From NCBI RefSeq assembly GCF_005938675.2, contig NZ_VCCH02000066.1, forward strand, positions 1 to 45,455: a DNA stretch of 45,455 nt. The letters run 5' to 3'. The DNA comes from Mycobacterium sp. KBS0706. Lineage in GTDB: Bacteria; Pseudomonadota; Alphaproteobacteria; DSM-16000; Inquilinaceae. The position numbers and the translations under genes were made by a program. The notes under the pieces were generated by a model that was not told where the DNA came from, made no database searches, and saw only the letters and a program-made list of their open reading frames with translations. Below are positions 1-7,403 of this stretch, one piece after another. Within the stretch, counting starts at the first letter, position 1. Each line of letters begins with the position of its first letter.

Positions 1-2
1 CT

Positions 3-284
3 AGAAAGGAACAACGGGTATCTGATACGGTCTTCCTGAGGATTAACCCTTGCGTTATCAAGGCCACAGGCGTCCTAGTGACTAGTGAAGTCTCCAACAA
101 GAGCGGCGCGATTAGAGAACCGCCTTCGACAATGCTCGACAAGATCGATCTCGACGTTATTTACACCCGTACCGACTGGAAAAATAGCGAAGTGAAGGCA
201 CGTCTGAATTCCGCCAAACTATACGAGATACTGGTGCCGAAGATTGTCCCGATTAATATGATTTTGAATATTCCAAATGGCTGA
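3..284 (+). CDS. darT: DarT1-type DNA ADP-ribosyltransferase toxin (DUF4433), C-terminal part only
   Basis: The reading frame is open from the first bases of the window, so this is the 3' end of a gene that starts outside it. About 93 residues are visible. They show the pattern of the DarT C-terminus: FLRINP near the start, a TDWKN segment, and YEILVPKIVP, whose Glu aligns with the conserved Glu of the (A)E-x-LVP motif in DarT/DUF4433 proteins. DarT enzymes transfer ADP-ribose from NAD onto bases in single-stranded DNA; the DarT1 branch modifies guanine. The stop overlaps the next start by 8 nt (ATGGCTGA), as expected for a toxin translated together with its antitoxin. A GTG at 78 could be mistaken for the start, but the open frame and the conserved FLRINP segment lie upstream of it. 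Base composition is clearly more AT-rich than most of the window. The assignment rests on the tail plus the neighbour. Confidence 0.75.
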   Translation, partial: RKEQRVSDTVFLRINPCVIKATGVLVTSEVSNKSGAIREPPSTMLDKIDLDVIYTRTDWKNSEVKARLNSAKLYEILVPKIVPINMILNIPNG

Positions 285-927
285 ACGACCAGTTTTTGTG
301 CCGCTCAAAAGTGGAAGGCGCTTGGTCTCAGAGGTATCAATTGCGTTTCGCTGGCAACCCGGAATGGCGCCATCCCAAAAACGCAAAAATATTTCTGCCT
401 TACATCAGGCAGCGTCCGATCGTGGCTTGCAGTATATTCTAGAAATTTCCAGCAAATCTGAAAGAGAAATCGGTCGGAGACTTAGCGCCTTTCATCAAAA
501 AATTGAAGTTTCTGGATACCTTGTTTCACTAGAATCCGCATTTCAAGGTAGCAAGGTGTTTGAAAAAGGAGGACCATTTACTGATATATTTCATTTGGAC
601 CCGCGCAGCGCCAAGCGCGATTTACGACTTCGTGAATCTGGAAAACTTCTGCACTTCTCCTTTGAAGAGGAAATATTTCCACTCACACCGCCAACCATAT
701 TTTACGATTGGCTTTATATTAATGCGATATATCCGGAGCGTAATTGGCTAAGGCGACTATCCAAAATCGACGGATTTACAGATATAGAATTCAATCCGGA
801 GAAATCTGTAAATTGTCAGGCCAGATCTTGCGCCTTATTTGTTTCTCTGGAATCTAGAGGACTACTTGACGAAGCAATTACCTCATTCGAATCCTTCAAA
901 GATATCCTGACGGCATCGGATCTGTAA
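277..927 (+). CDS. DarT1-associated NADAR-family antitoxin (DUF6977-like)
   Basis: 216 aa, starting with MAERPVFVP. It carries the landmarks of the NADAR proteins encoded next to DarT1: an early QKRKN-x-ALHQAA segment (34-46), a central ESAFQGSKVF motif (86-95), AKRD-x-RL (112-118), FYDWLYINA (142-150), and GFTDIEFNP followed by NCQARSCALFVSL (166-191). NADAR enzymes are glycohydrolases that remove ADP-ribose from guanine in DNA and so reverse DarT1. The start overlaps the toxin stop, which indicates translational coupling. The gene is AT-rich with many ATA and TTT codons, unlike most of the window, which fits horizontal acquisition. I recognise the family from these motifs. Substrate and pairing are inferred from known DarT1-NADAR operons. 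Confidence 0.85.
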   Translation: MAERPVFVPLKSGRRLVSEVSIAFRWQPGMAPSQKRKNISALHQAASDRGLQYILEISSKSEREIGRRLSAFHQKIEVSGYLVSLESAFQGSKVFEKGGPFTDIFHLDPRSAKRDLRLRESGKLLHFSFEEEIFPLTPPTIFYDWLYINAIYPERNWLRRLSKIDGFTDIEFNPEKSVNCQARSCALFVSLESRGLLDEAITSFESFKDILTASDL

Positions 928-1138
928 CTCTTCAGAATTCTCAATTGTAAGATTCATCACGAGCCCCCCATTTGCAATCACTCGGTCGTCTGTGGATCAC
1001 GTTTGACACAGTCCTAAGAATACTGCGACAGAGGCACATGGATTAAGCGGGACACCGCACCATCGCTCCGAGGTGAGTGAAAGCGGGAGCGTACCAAAAC
1101 TGCTCTGTTAGCCTAATTCGCATTAGGTTGAGCGTCGC

Positions 1139-1855
1139 CTAGATTAACGGCCCGCGTGTCCCCGTGGCTTTCCGACGCGCATCCATATCCCGTTCCTCGC
1201 ATACTTCGCGCCAAAGCTCGTAGGTCACGTTGACCATCGATTCCATTTGATCGAGAGAGAAAAGCTCAAGTCCGTCATCGGTATGAAGGATGGGATCACG
1301 CTGACCGCCGTTCACGTCCCCAAACTGAAAGATCGCAAAACGAACGGTTTCATAGTCAGGATCCGCAGCGCGGATGCGTTCGTGCATCATCGAGAAAGCA
1401 AAACGCCGCGCCTCCCGAGTTAGGCCGCGTGATCGGCGCGGATCAATGAATGGCACGGTAGGGCGACCGTCAAGGGACAGAACCATCGGGAGCCAGTAGA
1501 CGACCTTCCGTCCTGTGCCCATGGCGAGAGAGAAGAACTCCTGGGCACGCCCAAGTAGCTTCGATGCCGTCGCAAACTCATATAGGCCTCTGGCGACACA
1601 AAGGTTCGCCTGCAATTCCTCTTCCGACGTGCATTTCCGTCCTAACAGCGCCTCGATCACAGACCACTCAGTGGCTGCGACCCGGCCAAACATTTCAGGT
1701 TGCACGTTGAAGATATCATGGAAGCAGCTGCGCAACGGCCCGTACGAGAACGGCGGCCGCCCGTATCGAATCTGCTCAAGCTGCTTTCGCTGCATCACTT
1801 CGGGCAGAGGGGCGATGCGGGCAAGGTCGATGTCAGGTAAAGGGCGTATCTTCAC
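1139..1855 (-). CDS. socB: SocB-family replication-inhibitor toxin (type VI toxin-antitoxin)
   Basis: 238 aa from a GTG start at 1855, chosen because GGAG lies 6 nt upstream and because the conserved N-terminus KIRPLPDIDLARI begins there; longer starts lie inside the upstream gene. Visible features include GRPPFSYG (32-39), DIFNVQPEMFG (47-57), an A-x-GLYEFA helix, FIDPRR (136-141), RRFAFSMMHERIR (150-162) and IFQFG (175-179). These match what I recall of Caulobacter SocB relatives. SocB blocks DNA elongation by binding the beta sliding clamp DnaN and is kept low by SocA-dependent ClpXP proteolysis. The frame overlaps the Panacea antitoxin gene upstream by 23 nt. I cannot point with certainty to the clamp-binding peptide; GLELFSL at 195-201 is one hydrophobic candidate. 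The Panacea neighbour supports toxin identity strongly. Confidence 0.72.
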   Translation of the reverse strand: MKIRPLPDIDLARIAPLPEVMQRKQLEQIRYGRPPFSYGPLRSCFHDIFNVQPEMFGRVAATEWSVIEALLGRKCTSEEELQANLCVARGLYEFATASKLLGRAQEFFSLAMGTGRKVVYWLPMVLSLDGRPTVPFIDPRRSRGLTREARRFAFSMMHERIRAADPDYETVRFAIFQFGDVNGGQRDPILHTDDGLELFSLDQMESMVNVTYELWREVCEERDMDARRKATGTRGPLI

Positions 1856-2384
1856 TCGGTTCTCCAGCGACTGGGACGGCTCCGATAGACACCTTATGGT
1901 ACTTGAAGCGGTCGAGGATAACAGTATCTGGTATCCGAAGCCCGAGCGCAACAGATGTTCGCCCTTTGTCCACTATGAAGTCCCAGGGTGAGTTTTTTGC
2001 GTGCGAAATATCGACGAGTCTGCCTGGAGACAGCTTGCCATATGAGTTTAGAACCTGCTGGACGAGTCGCCTCACGGCCGGGCTGTCGGGCTCCAAAATG
2101 GGCTTTGATTCGCCCGTCAGCACATCCTGGCTTCGTGCGCGAAATAGAATTGCCTCACTGCCTGCCAACCGATATGCCTTGTAGGCGGCAGGGTGAACCG
2201 GACCATATTGCCATGCTTCAAAGTAACCGCTGACCAGAGGCTTCTTTGTTTCATTTAAAAAGATACCGTGAGCGAAGTAGAGAAGCTTCTGAAGAGCAAG
2301 GTTAGTAACGCTGATCCCCACACGATCCGCTTCGTCAAGCATGAGATTACCGATACTTCTTGAATCGTGCGGCGCTTCGCTCAT
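1833..2384 (-). CDS. socA: Panacea-domain antitoxin (SocA family, DUF4065)
   Basis: 183 aa when started at the ATG at 2384 (MSEAPHDS). An in-frame extension to 2480 exists but adds residues without family features. The Panacea core is clear: NLMLDEADRVGISVTNLALQKLLYFAHG (split across residues 13-40) followed by FEAWQYGPVHPAAYKAYR (56-72). Panacea proteins are antitoxins paired with many unrelated toxins. SocA of Caulobacter is a proteolytic adaptor that delivers SocB to ClpXP. The antitoxin comes first in the operon and its end overlaps the toxin start by 23 nt. No strong Shine-Dalgarno is visible before 2384, so the exact start is uncertain. Confidence 0.85.
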   Translation of the reverse strand: MSEAPHDSRSIGNLMLDEADRVGISVTNLALQKLLYFAHGIFLNETKKPLVSGYFEAWQYGPVHPAAYKAYRLAGSEAILFRARSQDVLTGESKPILEPDSPAVRRLVQQVLNSYGKLSPGRLVDISHAKNSPWDFIVDKGRTSVALGLRIPDTVILDRFKYHKVSIGAVPVAGEPSEDTPFT

Positions 2385-2773
2385 GGTGAAACTGATGCTT
2401 TCCCGGATCTGGCCCTTCGTGATCACACGAAGCTTTCTAGTAGCACCATGAATGGATTCGCACCACAGACCAACACCCAATGCCCCCCTCCATCCCCGAT
2501 CGGCCTCAGCGCATAAGCCGTTACCACCGCCTTGGTGTGGCTGTTCACACGCAGCTTGGGGGACGCCGACTGGGGCATATAGTTACCGACAGGTCGAGGG
2601 CACCTTTGATCGCCTTACCCGAGGTGCCGGCGGCCAGCCGGGTTAAGCAGTCCAGCTGCGCTGGCCATCCTACAGGCTGCGCTTCACTGTCCTGGGTTCC
2701 CTCCCCCTCCATCCTGCGTTAAATCGGCATCGGCCCTCGGCCGCTCCGGACTTCCTCTGCATCGGACCCCGCC
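2385..2773. other. Intergenic stretch at the junction of accessory and core DNA
   Basis: This 389-nt stretch separates the AT-richer toxin-antitoxin block from the GC-rich genome. It should hold the promoter of the leftward antitoxin gene, but no clear -35/-10 pair stands out. A 51-codon leftward frame (2423-2578) shows no recognisable protein. I see no terminal inverted repeat or integrase. Confidence 0.4.
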
Positions 2774-3412
2774 ATGCCCGACTGGTTATCGCTCGCCGAG
2801 CTCACCGCCCTCGTCCAGGTCGTGATCATCGACGTGGCGCTGGCGGGCGACAACGCCATCGTCGTCGGCATGGCCGCGGCCGGGCTGGCCGCCGAGGAGC
2901 GGCGCCGCGCCATCCTGTGGGGCATCGTCGCCGCCACCGGCCTGCGCATCGTCTTCGCCCTGTTCACCACCCAGCTGCTGCAGATCGTCGGCCTGCTGTT
3001 CGCCGGCGGCATCCTGCTGCTGTGGGTGTGCTGGAAGCTGTGGCGCGAGATCCGCGCCGACCACGCCGCCGAGGCCGCGGCGCTGGCGCAGAACAGCGAC
3101 ACCGAGCCCGGCCTGCCCCCGGCCAAGACCTTCCGCCAGGCCGTCACCCAGATCGTGCTGGCCGACGTGTCGATGTCGCTCGACAACGTGCTGGCCGTGG
3201 CCGGCACCGCGCGCGACCACCTCGAGGTGCTGATCGTCGGCCTCGCCCTCTCCGTCGCGCTGATGGGCCTGGCCGCCAACTTCGTCGCCCGGCTGCTGCA
3301 CCGCCACCGCTGGATCGCCTATGTCGGGCTGCTGATCATCCTGTATGTCGCCGTCGTCATGATGTGGGATGGCGCGCACGAGATCTGGGCTGCGGCCCGG
3401 CCCGCTTCATAA
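2774..3412 (+). CDS. TerC/YjbE-family integral membrane protein
   Basis: 212 aa, mostly hydrophobic, with about seven predicted membrane segments. TerC-family marks are the acidic motif DVALAGDNAIV in the first helix (20-30) and its repeat VSMSLDNVLAVAG near 130-145, where the paired Asp/Asn residues sit in the membrane. Such proteins have been linked to export or loading of metal ions, especially manganese, and to tellurite resistance. The sequence alone does not fix the substrate. The central cytoplasmic linker (about 92-120) is Ala- and Glu-rich. The gene stands alone: the next gene downstream is more than 400 nt away and on the other strand. It is the first gene of core-like base composition after the toxin-antitoxin block. 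Confidence 0.85.
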   Translation: MPDWLSLAELTALVQVVIIDVALAGDNAIVVGMAAAGLAAEERRRAILWGIVAATGLRIVFALFTTQLLQIVGLLFAGGILLLWVCWKLWREIRADHAAEAAALAQNSDTEPGLPPAKTFRQAVTQIVLADVSMSLDNVLAVAGTARDHLEVLIVGLALSVALMGLAANFVARLLHRHRWIAYVGLLIILYVAVVMMWDGAHEIWAAARPAS

Positions 3413-3522
3413 TTCACCTGGCGTGGCCGCCTGACGGCGGCGTCTCCGCTTCCGGTGCTCACGGACCAACGTCCGCTGCGCGCCGGGTCTCGACGCCACC
3501 GCCATCCGACTCACGCCAGCGA

Positions 3523-3722
3523 ATTCCAGCCGTTCTGATCGTCTGACGGCGGGACCGCCCCTCACCCTCCCGTCGCCAACGCGACGGGCCCCTCCCTCTC
3601 CCCGAGGAGAGGGGAACAACTGCCGGTGCATTCCAGCCGCTCTGGTCGTCTGACGGCGGGGCCGCCCCCTCACCCTCCCGTCGCCAACGCGACGGGCCCC
3701 TCCCTCTCCCCGAGGAGAGGGA
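3523..3722. repeat. Two tandem copies of a 107-bp intergenic repeat with internal hairpin
   Basis: Two near-identical units begin at 3523 and 3630 (both open with attccagccg), a period of 107 bases. Each contains the perfect hairpin CCCGTCGC-caac-GCGACGGG followed by a pyrimidine-rich run and GAGGAGAGGG. They differ by a few substitutions and one indel. There is no coding potential I would trust. This resembles dispersed palindromic repeats common between genes in high-GC Alphaproteobacteria. Confidence 0.85.
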
Positions 3723-3738
3723 ACAAGGGGCCGCGCTT

Positions 3739-3800
3739 CCTGCACCTCTCCTTGGGGAGAGGTCGAAATCGCGCTGCGATTTCGGGTGAGGGGGTGGCGC
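3739..3800. repeat. Palindromic intergenic element next to the 107-bp repeats
   Basis: Two successive inverted repeats are visible: CCTCTCC-ttg-GGGAGAGG, then CGAAATCGC-gct-GCGATTTCG, ending in GGGTGAGGGGG. This is the architecture of multi-hairpin intergenic elements. It lies in the same 435-nt gap (3413-3847) as the tandem repeats, and the gap holds nothing else I can identify. Confidence 0.65.
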
Positions 3801-3847
3801 CGGCTCACTCGTCGGGTGCGGGCGATGCCGGCGGGGCGGAGGCGGGT

Positions 3848-4372
3848 CTACGGGGCCCGGGCCAGGAAGGCGTAGGTGGCGGTGTAGGGCACGCCGACCA
3901 GCGTGTCCGGCCGCACCGGCAGGGCGGCGGGGGCGGCGCCGCCATGGGTGGCGAGGCGCTGCACATAGGTCACCCGCGCCAGCAGGCCCGGCGCCGGGTC
4001 GTCCGTCACCGCCACCAGCAGCCAGGGAATGTCGGCCGGATCGGGCGCCGGCGCCGAGACCACCGGCACCGCCGGGTCGTGCGCCACCTTGCTGCCGTCC
4101 GCCGCCTCCCAGGACGGGCCGGCATAGTGGAAGATCGCGATCCGGCCGCCGTCGCCGGTCAACCGGGCCAGCGGCGCCTGCAGCACCCAATGCGGCGCGC
4201 CGCCGGGCTCGGCGACGCTCTTGTAGATCTGTACGCCCGAGGCCTCGGCGGTGAACAGCAGCCGCGCGCCCGGCGGCTGCAGCGCCGGCGGCGCCTCGGC
4301 CGCGACCGCCGGGGGCACGACAGCCGGCACCGCGCCCAGCAGCAGCCAGGCGGCCAGGACCCATCTCCGCAT
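3848..4372 (-). CDS. DUF3455 domain-containing exported protein
   Basis: 174 aa from the ATG at 4372, supported by AAGGAG 6 nt upstream. The first 25 or so residues form a Sec signal peptide (MRRWVLAAWLLLGAVPAV, cleavage probably after AVAA), so the protein is periplasmic or secreted. The mature part has DUF3455 marks: GVQIYKS, HWVLQAPLA, FHYAGPSWEAADGSKV, IPWLLVAV, VTYVQRLATHGG and a C-terminal YTATYAFL. No biochemical function is known to me for this family. The upstream DUF2630 gene lies about 100 nt away on the same strand, so co-transcription is possible. Confidence 0.8.
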   Translation of the reverse strand: MRRWVLAAWLLLGAVPAVVPPAVAAEAPPALQPPGARLLFTAEASGVQIYKSVAEPGGAPHWVLQAPLARLTGDGGRIAIFHYAGPSWEAADGSKVAHDPAVPVVSAPAPDPADIPWLLVAVTDDPAPGLLARVTYVQRLATHGGAAPAALPVRPDTLVGVPYTATYAFLARAP

Positions 4373-4470
4373 CGGGTTCTCCTTCACCCTCCCGGTTCTC
4401 CTGTCCCCGGTTCGCCGCGGCCCCGCCCCTCGTTGCGGTCCGCCCGCTCGCCGCGACCGCCCTCGCGCCC

Positions 4471-4710
4471 CTACTCGTCGCGGTAGGTGCGGACGATGCC
4501 GGCGGGGCGGAGATGGGCGTCGTCGGGGTCCTGGCCGAATTCGCGGCGGGCGCGGCGCTGGCGCAGCAGGTCCCAGGCGCGGTCGAGCTCGACCTGGATC
4601 TCCTTCAGCCGCCTCAGCTCGGGGTCGCTCGGACGGCCGCCGGACCACAGCCGCTCCTCCTCCGCCACCAGCTTCTCGATCCGGTTCAGCACGGATTGGT
4701 CGGTCGTCAT
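4471..4710 (-). CDS. DUF2630 family small protein
   Basis: 79 aa starting MTTDQSVLNRIEKLVAEEE. It is a short, charged, helical protein ending in a conserved pattern (RREFGQDPDDA, then VRTYR), which I recognise as DUF2630. It has no signal peptide or membrane segment and is probably a cytosolic coiled-coil-like protein of unknown role. A purine-rich stretch (GGGGAG) lies about 10 nt before the ATG at 4710. Longer in-frame starts to 4866 would run through the regulatory region of the divergent transporter operon and lack family features. Confidence 0.8.
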   Translation of the reverse strand: MTTDQSVLNRIEKLVAEEERLWSGGRPSDPELRRLKEIQVELDRAWDLLRQRRARREFGQDPDDAHLRPAGIVRTYRDE

Positions 4711-4850
4711 TCCAGGCACACTCCCCTCGGTCGCTCCCGAACCGAGAGTAGCGCAAAGCACGGGCCGCGCCAGGGGAGCGCGACCGGTCGCCGCTGCGCG
4801 CCTTCGCGCACCGCCCCGTACCTCTCCGCTTGACTCCGGGCGGCTGCGGC

Positions 4851-4866
4851 ATGAACATCTGTTCAT
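4851..4866. promoter_or_regulatory. Perfect 16-bp palindrome upstream of the transporter operon
   Basis: ATGAACATCTGTTCAT has 7-bp perfect arms and a 2-nt spacer. It lies about 130 nt upstream of the solute-binding-protein start at 4998, in the divergent intergenic region. Position and symmetry suggest an operator. TGAACA/TGTTCA half-sites are reminiscent of sites bound by SorC/DeoR-type sugar regulators. No regulator gene for it is in the window. Confidence 0.5.
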
Positions 4867-4997
4867 CGGTTGAGCAGAATCACAAACTGTCCGATCGACC
4901 GTCAGGCGCCCGCCGCAAAATCGGCGTAGGCTTCCCGCCGGAAGAGAGCGAGACCGCGACAGACGCGGCTTTGGAGGAACAACCCGAGGAGGCCCCC

Positions 4998-6317
4998 ATG
5001 CCCTGGAAGATGTGCAAGGCCCTGGCCGGAGCCGGCGCGCTGGCGCTGCTGCTCGCGTCCGGTTCGGCGATGGCGCAGCAGAAGCTGACCATCGCCACGG
5101 TCAACAACGCCGACATGATCATCATGCAGCGCCTGTCGAAGGACTTCGAGAAGGAGAGCGGCATCGCGCTGAACTGGGTGGTGCTGGAGGAGAACGTGCT
5201 GCGCCAGCGCGTCACCACCGACATCGCCACCAATGGCGGCCAGTTCGACGTGCTGACCATCGGCACCTATGAGGTGCCGATCTGGGGCGGCCAGGACTGG
5301 CTGCTGCCGATCGACAACCTGCCGGCCGACTACGCGCTCGACGACGTGCTGAAGCCGGTGCGCGACGGGCTTTCGCATGAGGGCAAGCTGTACGCCCTGC
5401 CCTTCTATGCCGAAAGCTCGATGACCTTCTACCGCAAGGACCTGTTCGAGAAGGCCGGGCTGAAGATGCCGGACCAGCCGACCTATGAGCAGATCAAGGA
5501 GTTCGCGGCCAAGCTGCACGACCCCTCGCACGAGATCTACGGCATCTGCCTGCGCGGCAAGCCGGGCTGGGGCGAGAACATGGCCTTCGTCGACCCGCTG
5601 GTGAACACCTTCGGCGGCGCCTGGTTCGACATGAACTGGAACCCGACCATCGACACCCCGGCGTGGAAGGAAGCCATCACCTTCTATGTCGACCTGCTGA
5701 AGAACTACGGCCCCCCGGGCGCGCCGTCGAACGGCCACAACGAGAACCGGGCGCTGTTCGCCAGCGGCAAATGCGCGATGTGGATCGACGCCACCTCGGC
5801 CGCCGGCTACCTGTACAACCCGAAGGACTCGACGGTGGCCGACAAGGTCGCCTTCGCCCAGGCGCCGATCGCCAAGTCGCCGAAGGGCAACCACTGGCTG
5901 TGGTCCTGGGCCCTGGCCGTGCCGAAATCGACCAAGTCGCCGGACGCCGCCAAGAAGTTCATCACCTGGGCCACGTCGAAGCCCTATATCGAGGCGGTGG
6001 CGAAGAGCGACGGCTGGACCGTGGTCCCGCCGGGCACGCGCAGCTCGACCTACGCCAACCCCGAGTACCAGAAGGCCGCGCCCTTCGCGTCCTTCGTGCT
6101 GAAGGCGATCGAGACCGCGGACCCGAACGACGCCACGGTCGAGAAGGTGCCGTACACCGGGGTGCAGTTCGTTGGCATCCCGGAGTTCCAGGCCATCGGC
6201 ACCGAGGTCGGCCAGCAGATCGCCGCCGCCCTCGCCGGCTCGGTCACGGTCGACGCGGCGCTGAAGGCCTCGCAGGAAGCCGCCGACCGGGCGGTGACCC
6301 AGGGCGGGTATAAGTAG
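4998..6317 (+). CDS. ABC transporter solute-binding protein, polyol (sorbitol/mannitol) type
   Basis: 439 aa from the ATG at 4998, preceded by GAGGAGG. The N-terminus is a signal peptide with likely cleavage after SAMA (about residue 26), so the protein is periplasmic. The mature start QKLTIATVNNADMIIMQRLSKDFEKESGI and later segments such as LPFYAESSMTFYRKDLF and CLRGKPGWGENMAF are typical of the SmoE/MtlE group of family 1 binding proteins, which deliver sorbitol, mannitol and related polyols. Two permease genes follow, separated by a terminator-like hairpin and an inverted repeat (6334-6448) that may let this protein be made in excess. The exact sugar is not certain. Confidence 0.85.
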   Translation: MPWKMCKALAGAGALALLLASGSAMAQQKLTIATVNNADMIIMQRLSKDFEKESGIALNWVVLEENVLRQRVTTDIATNGGQFDVLTIGTYEVPIWGGQDWLLPIDNLPADYALDDVLKPVRDGLSHEGKLYALPFYAESSMTFYRKDLFEKAGLKMPDQPTYEQIKEFAAKLHDPSHEIYGICLRGKPGWGENMAFVDPLVNTFGGAWFDMNWNPTIDTPAWKEAITFYVDLLKNYGPPGAPSNGHNENRALFASGKCAMWIDATSAAGYLYNPKDSTVADKVAFAQAPIAKSPKGNHWLWSWALAVPKSTKSPDAAKKFITWATSKPYIEAVAKSDGWTVVPPGTRSSTYANPEYQKAAPFASFVLKAIETADPNDATVEKVPYTGVQFVGIPEFQAIGTEVGQQIAAALAGSVTVDAALKASQEAADRAVTQGGYK

Positions 6318-6333
6318 GGGCCTCAGACTTGTC

Positions 6334-6369
6334 GCCCGGAGATCCTGCGGGGTCTCCGGGCTTCCCTTC
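6334..6369 (+). terminator. Hairpin after the solute-binding protein gene
   Basis: GCCCGGAGA (6334-6342) pairs perfectly with TCTCCGGGC (6353-6361), followed by ttcccttcc. The uridine run is poor, so this is more likely an mRNA-stabilising or partial terminator hairpin within the operon than a full terminator. Confidence 0.5.
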
Positions 6370-6375
6370 CCCCCA

Positions 6376-6450
6376 CCGTCATTCCCGCGAAAGCGGGACT
6401 CTCCCGCCGGTTCCTCCGTGACGAGATCCCCGCTTTCGTGGGGATGACGG
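6376..6450. repeat. REP-like long inverted repeat between binding protein and permease genes
   Basis: The left arm at 6376-6398 (CCGTCATTCCCGCGAAAGCG and on) is matched with few mismatches by the right arm at 6426-6450 in reverse complement (ends GGGGATGACGG). The GTCATCCCCGCGAAAGCGGG core is a widespread intergenic repeat type in Proteobacteria. Confidence 0.75.
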
Positions 6451-6518
6451 GGGAGGATTGGGTCTAGACTCCCCACCCCCGCGCCTGTTGCGCATCGTCA
6501 AGAGAAAGGACGCACGCC

Positions 6519-7400
6519 ATGGCCGCCATCGCCTCGACCCGGCGCAAGGCGCAGCTGCTCCTCGCCCCATCGGTCACGGTCCTGCTGTTGTGGACCTTCG
6601 TGCCGCTGGCGGCGACGATCTACTTCTCGACCCTGCGCTACAACCTGATGAATCCCGCGCGGCGCGGATTCGCGGGGCTGAACAACTACATCTACCTGGT
6701 CGGCGACCCGGCGTTCTGGGACGCGATCCAGAACACGCTGATCCTGGTCGGCGCCGTGCTGGCGATCACCGTGGTGCTGGGCACCCTGATCGCGCTCTTG
6801 CTGGACCAGCCCTTCCCCGGCCGTGGCATCGTCCGCGTCCTGGTGATCGCGCCGTTCTTCGTCATGCCGACGGTCAGCGCCCTGGTCTGGAAGAACATGA
6901 TGCTGCATCCGGTCTCCGGCGTGCTGACCTGGGTGGCGCGCTCGGTCGGGCTCGAGCCGATCGACTGGCTGAGCCAGGCGCCGCTAGCCGCGATCATCAT
7001 CATCGTCGCCTGGCAATGGCTGCCCTTCGCCATCCTGATCCTGCTGACCGCGCTGCAGTCGCTGGACCATGAGCAGCGCGAGGCGGCGCGGATCGACGGC
7101 GCCGGGCCGATCGCGATGTTCTTCTTCATCGTGCTGCCGCATCTGATGCACGCCATCGGCGTCGTCATCATGGTGATGACCATCTTCCTGCTGTCGATCT
7201 TCGCCGAGATCCTGGTCACCACCAATGGCGGGCCAGGCACCGCCAGCACCACCCTGACCTATCTCGTCTACCGGAACGGGCTGCAGCAGTTCAATGTCGG
7301 CGGCGCCTCGGCCGGCGGCGTGATCGCCGTGATCCTGGCCAACATCGTCGCCTTCTTCCTGGTGCGCGCCTTGGCCCGCACCCTGCGCAAGGGGGGCTGA
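6519..7400 (+). CDS. ABC transporter permease, polyol type (first)
   Basis: 293 aa, ATG at 6519 with AAAGGA about 8 nt upstream. About six membrane helices are visible, beginning with QLLLAPSVTVLLLWTFVPLAATIYF. The cytoplasmic EAA loop is present near residues 188-200 (EQREAARIDGAGPIAMFFFI), which docks to the ATPase. The downstream permease starts 3 nt after this stop, so the two are co-translated. It corresponds to SmoF-type permeases. The ATP-binding subunit normally encoded with such permeases is absent from the window. Confidence 0.88.
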   Translation: MAAIASTRRKAQLLLAPSVTVLLLWTFVPLAATIYFSTLRYNLMNPARRGFAGLNNYIYLVGDPAFWDAIQNTLILVGAVLAITVVLGTLIALLLDQPFPGRGIVRVLVIAPFFVMPTVSALVWKNMMLHPVSGVLTWVARSVGLEPIDWLSQAPLAAIIIIVAWQWLPFAILILLTALQSLDHEQREAARIDGAGPIAMFFFIVLPHLMHAIGVVIMVMTIFLLSIFAEILVTTNGGPGTASTTLTYLVYRNGLQQFNVGGASAGGVIAVILANIVAFFLVRALARTLRKGG

Positions 7401-7403
7401 GCC

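Noticed and set aside
928..1138. Insertion sequence remnant between the two toxin-antitoxin pairs
   Set aside because: A TTGACA and purine-rich tracts are present, but there is no terminal inverted repeat or transposase fragment.
2423..2578. A 51-codon leftward frame upstream of the Panacea gene
   Set aside because: No family features, no clear ribosome-binding site and partial overlap with the likely promoter region; probably chance.
3523..3722. Possible CRISPR array
   Set aside because: Only two long units of 107 bp with no spacer pattern; intergenic palindromic repeats explain them.
4851..4866. LexA-type SOS box reading of the palindrome
   Set aside because: Alphaproteobacterial LexA sites are direct repeats (GTTC-N7-GTTC), and the operon downstream is metabolic.
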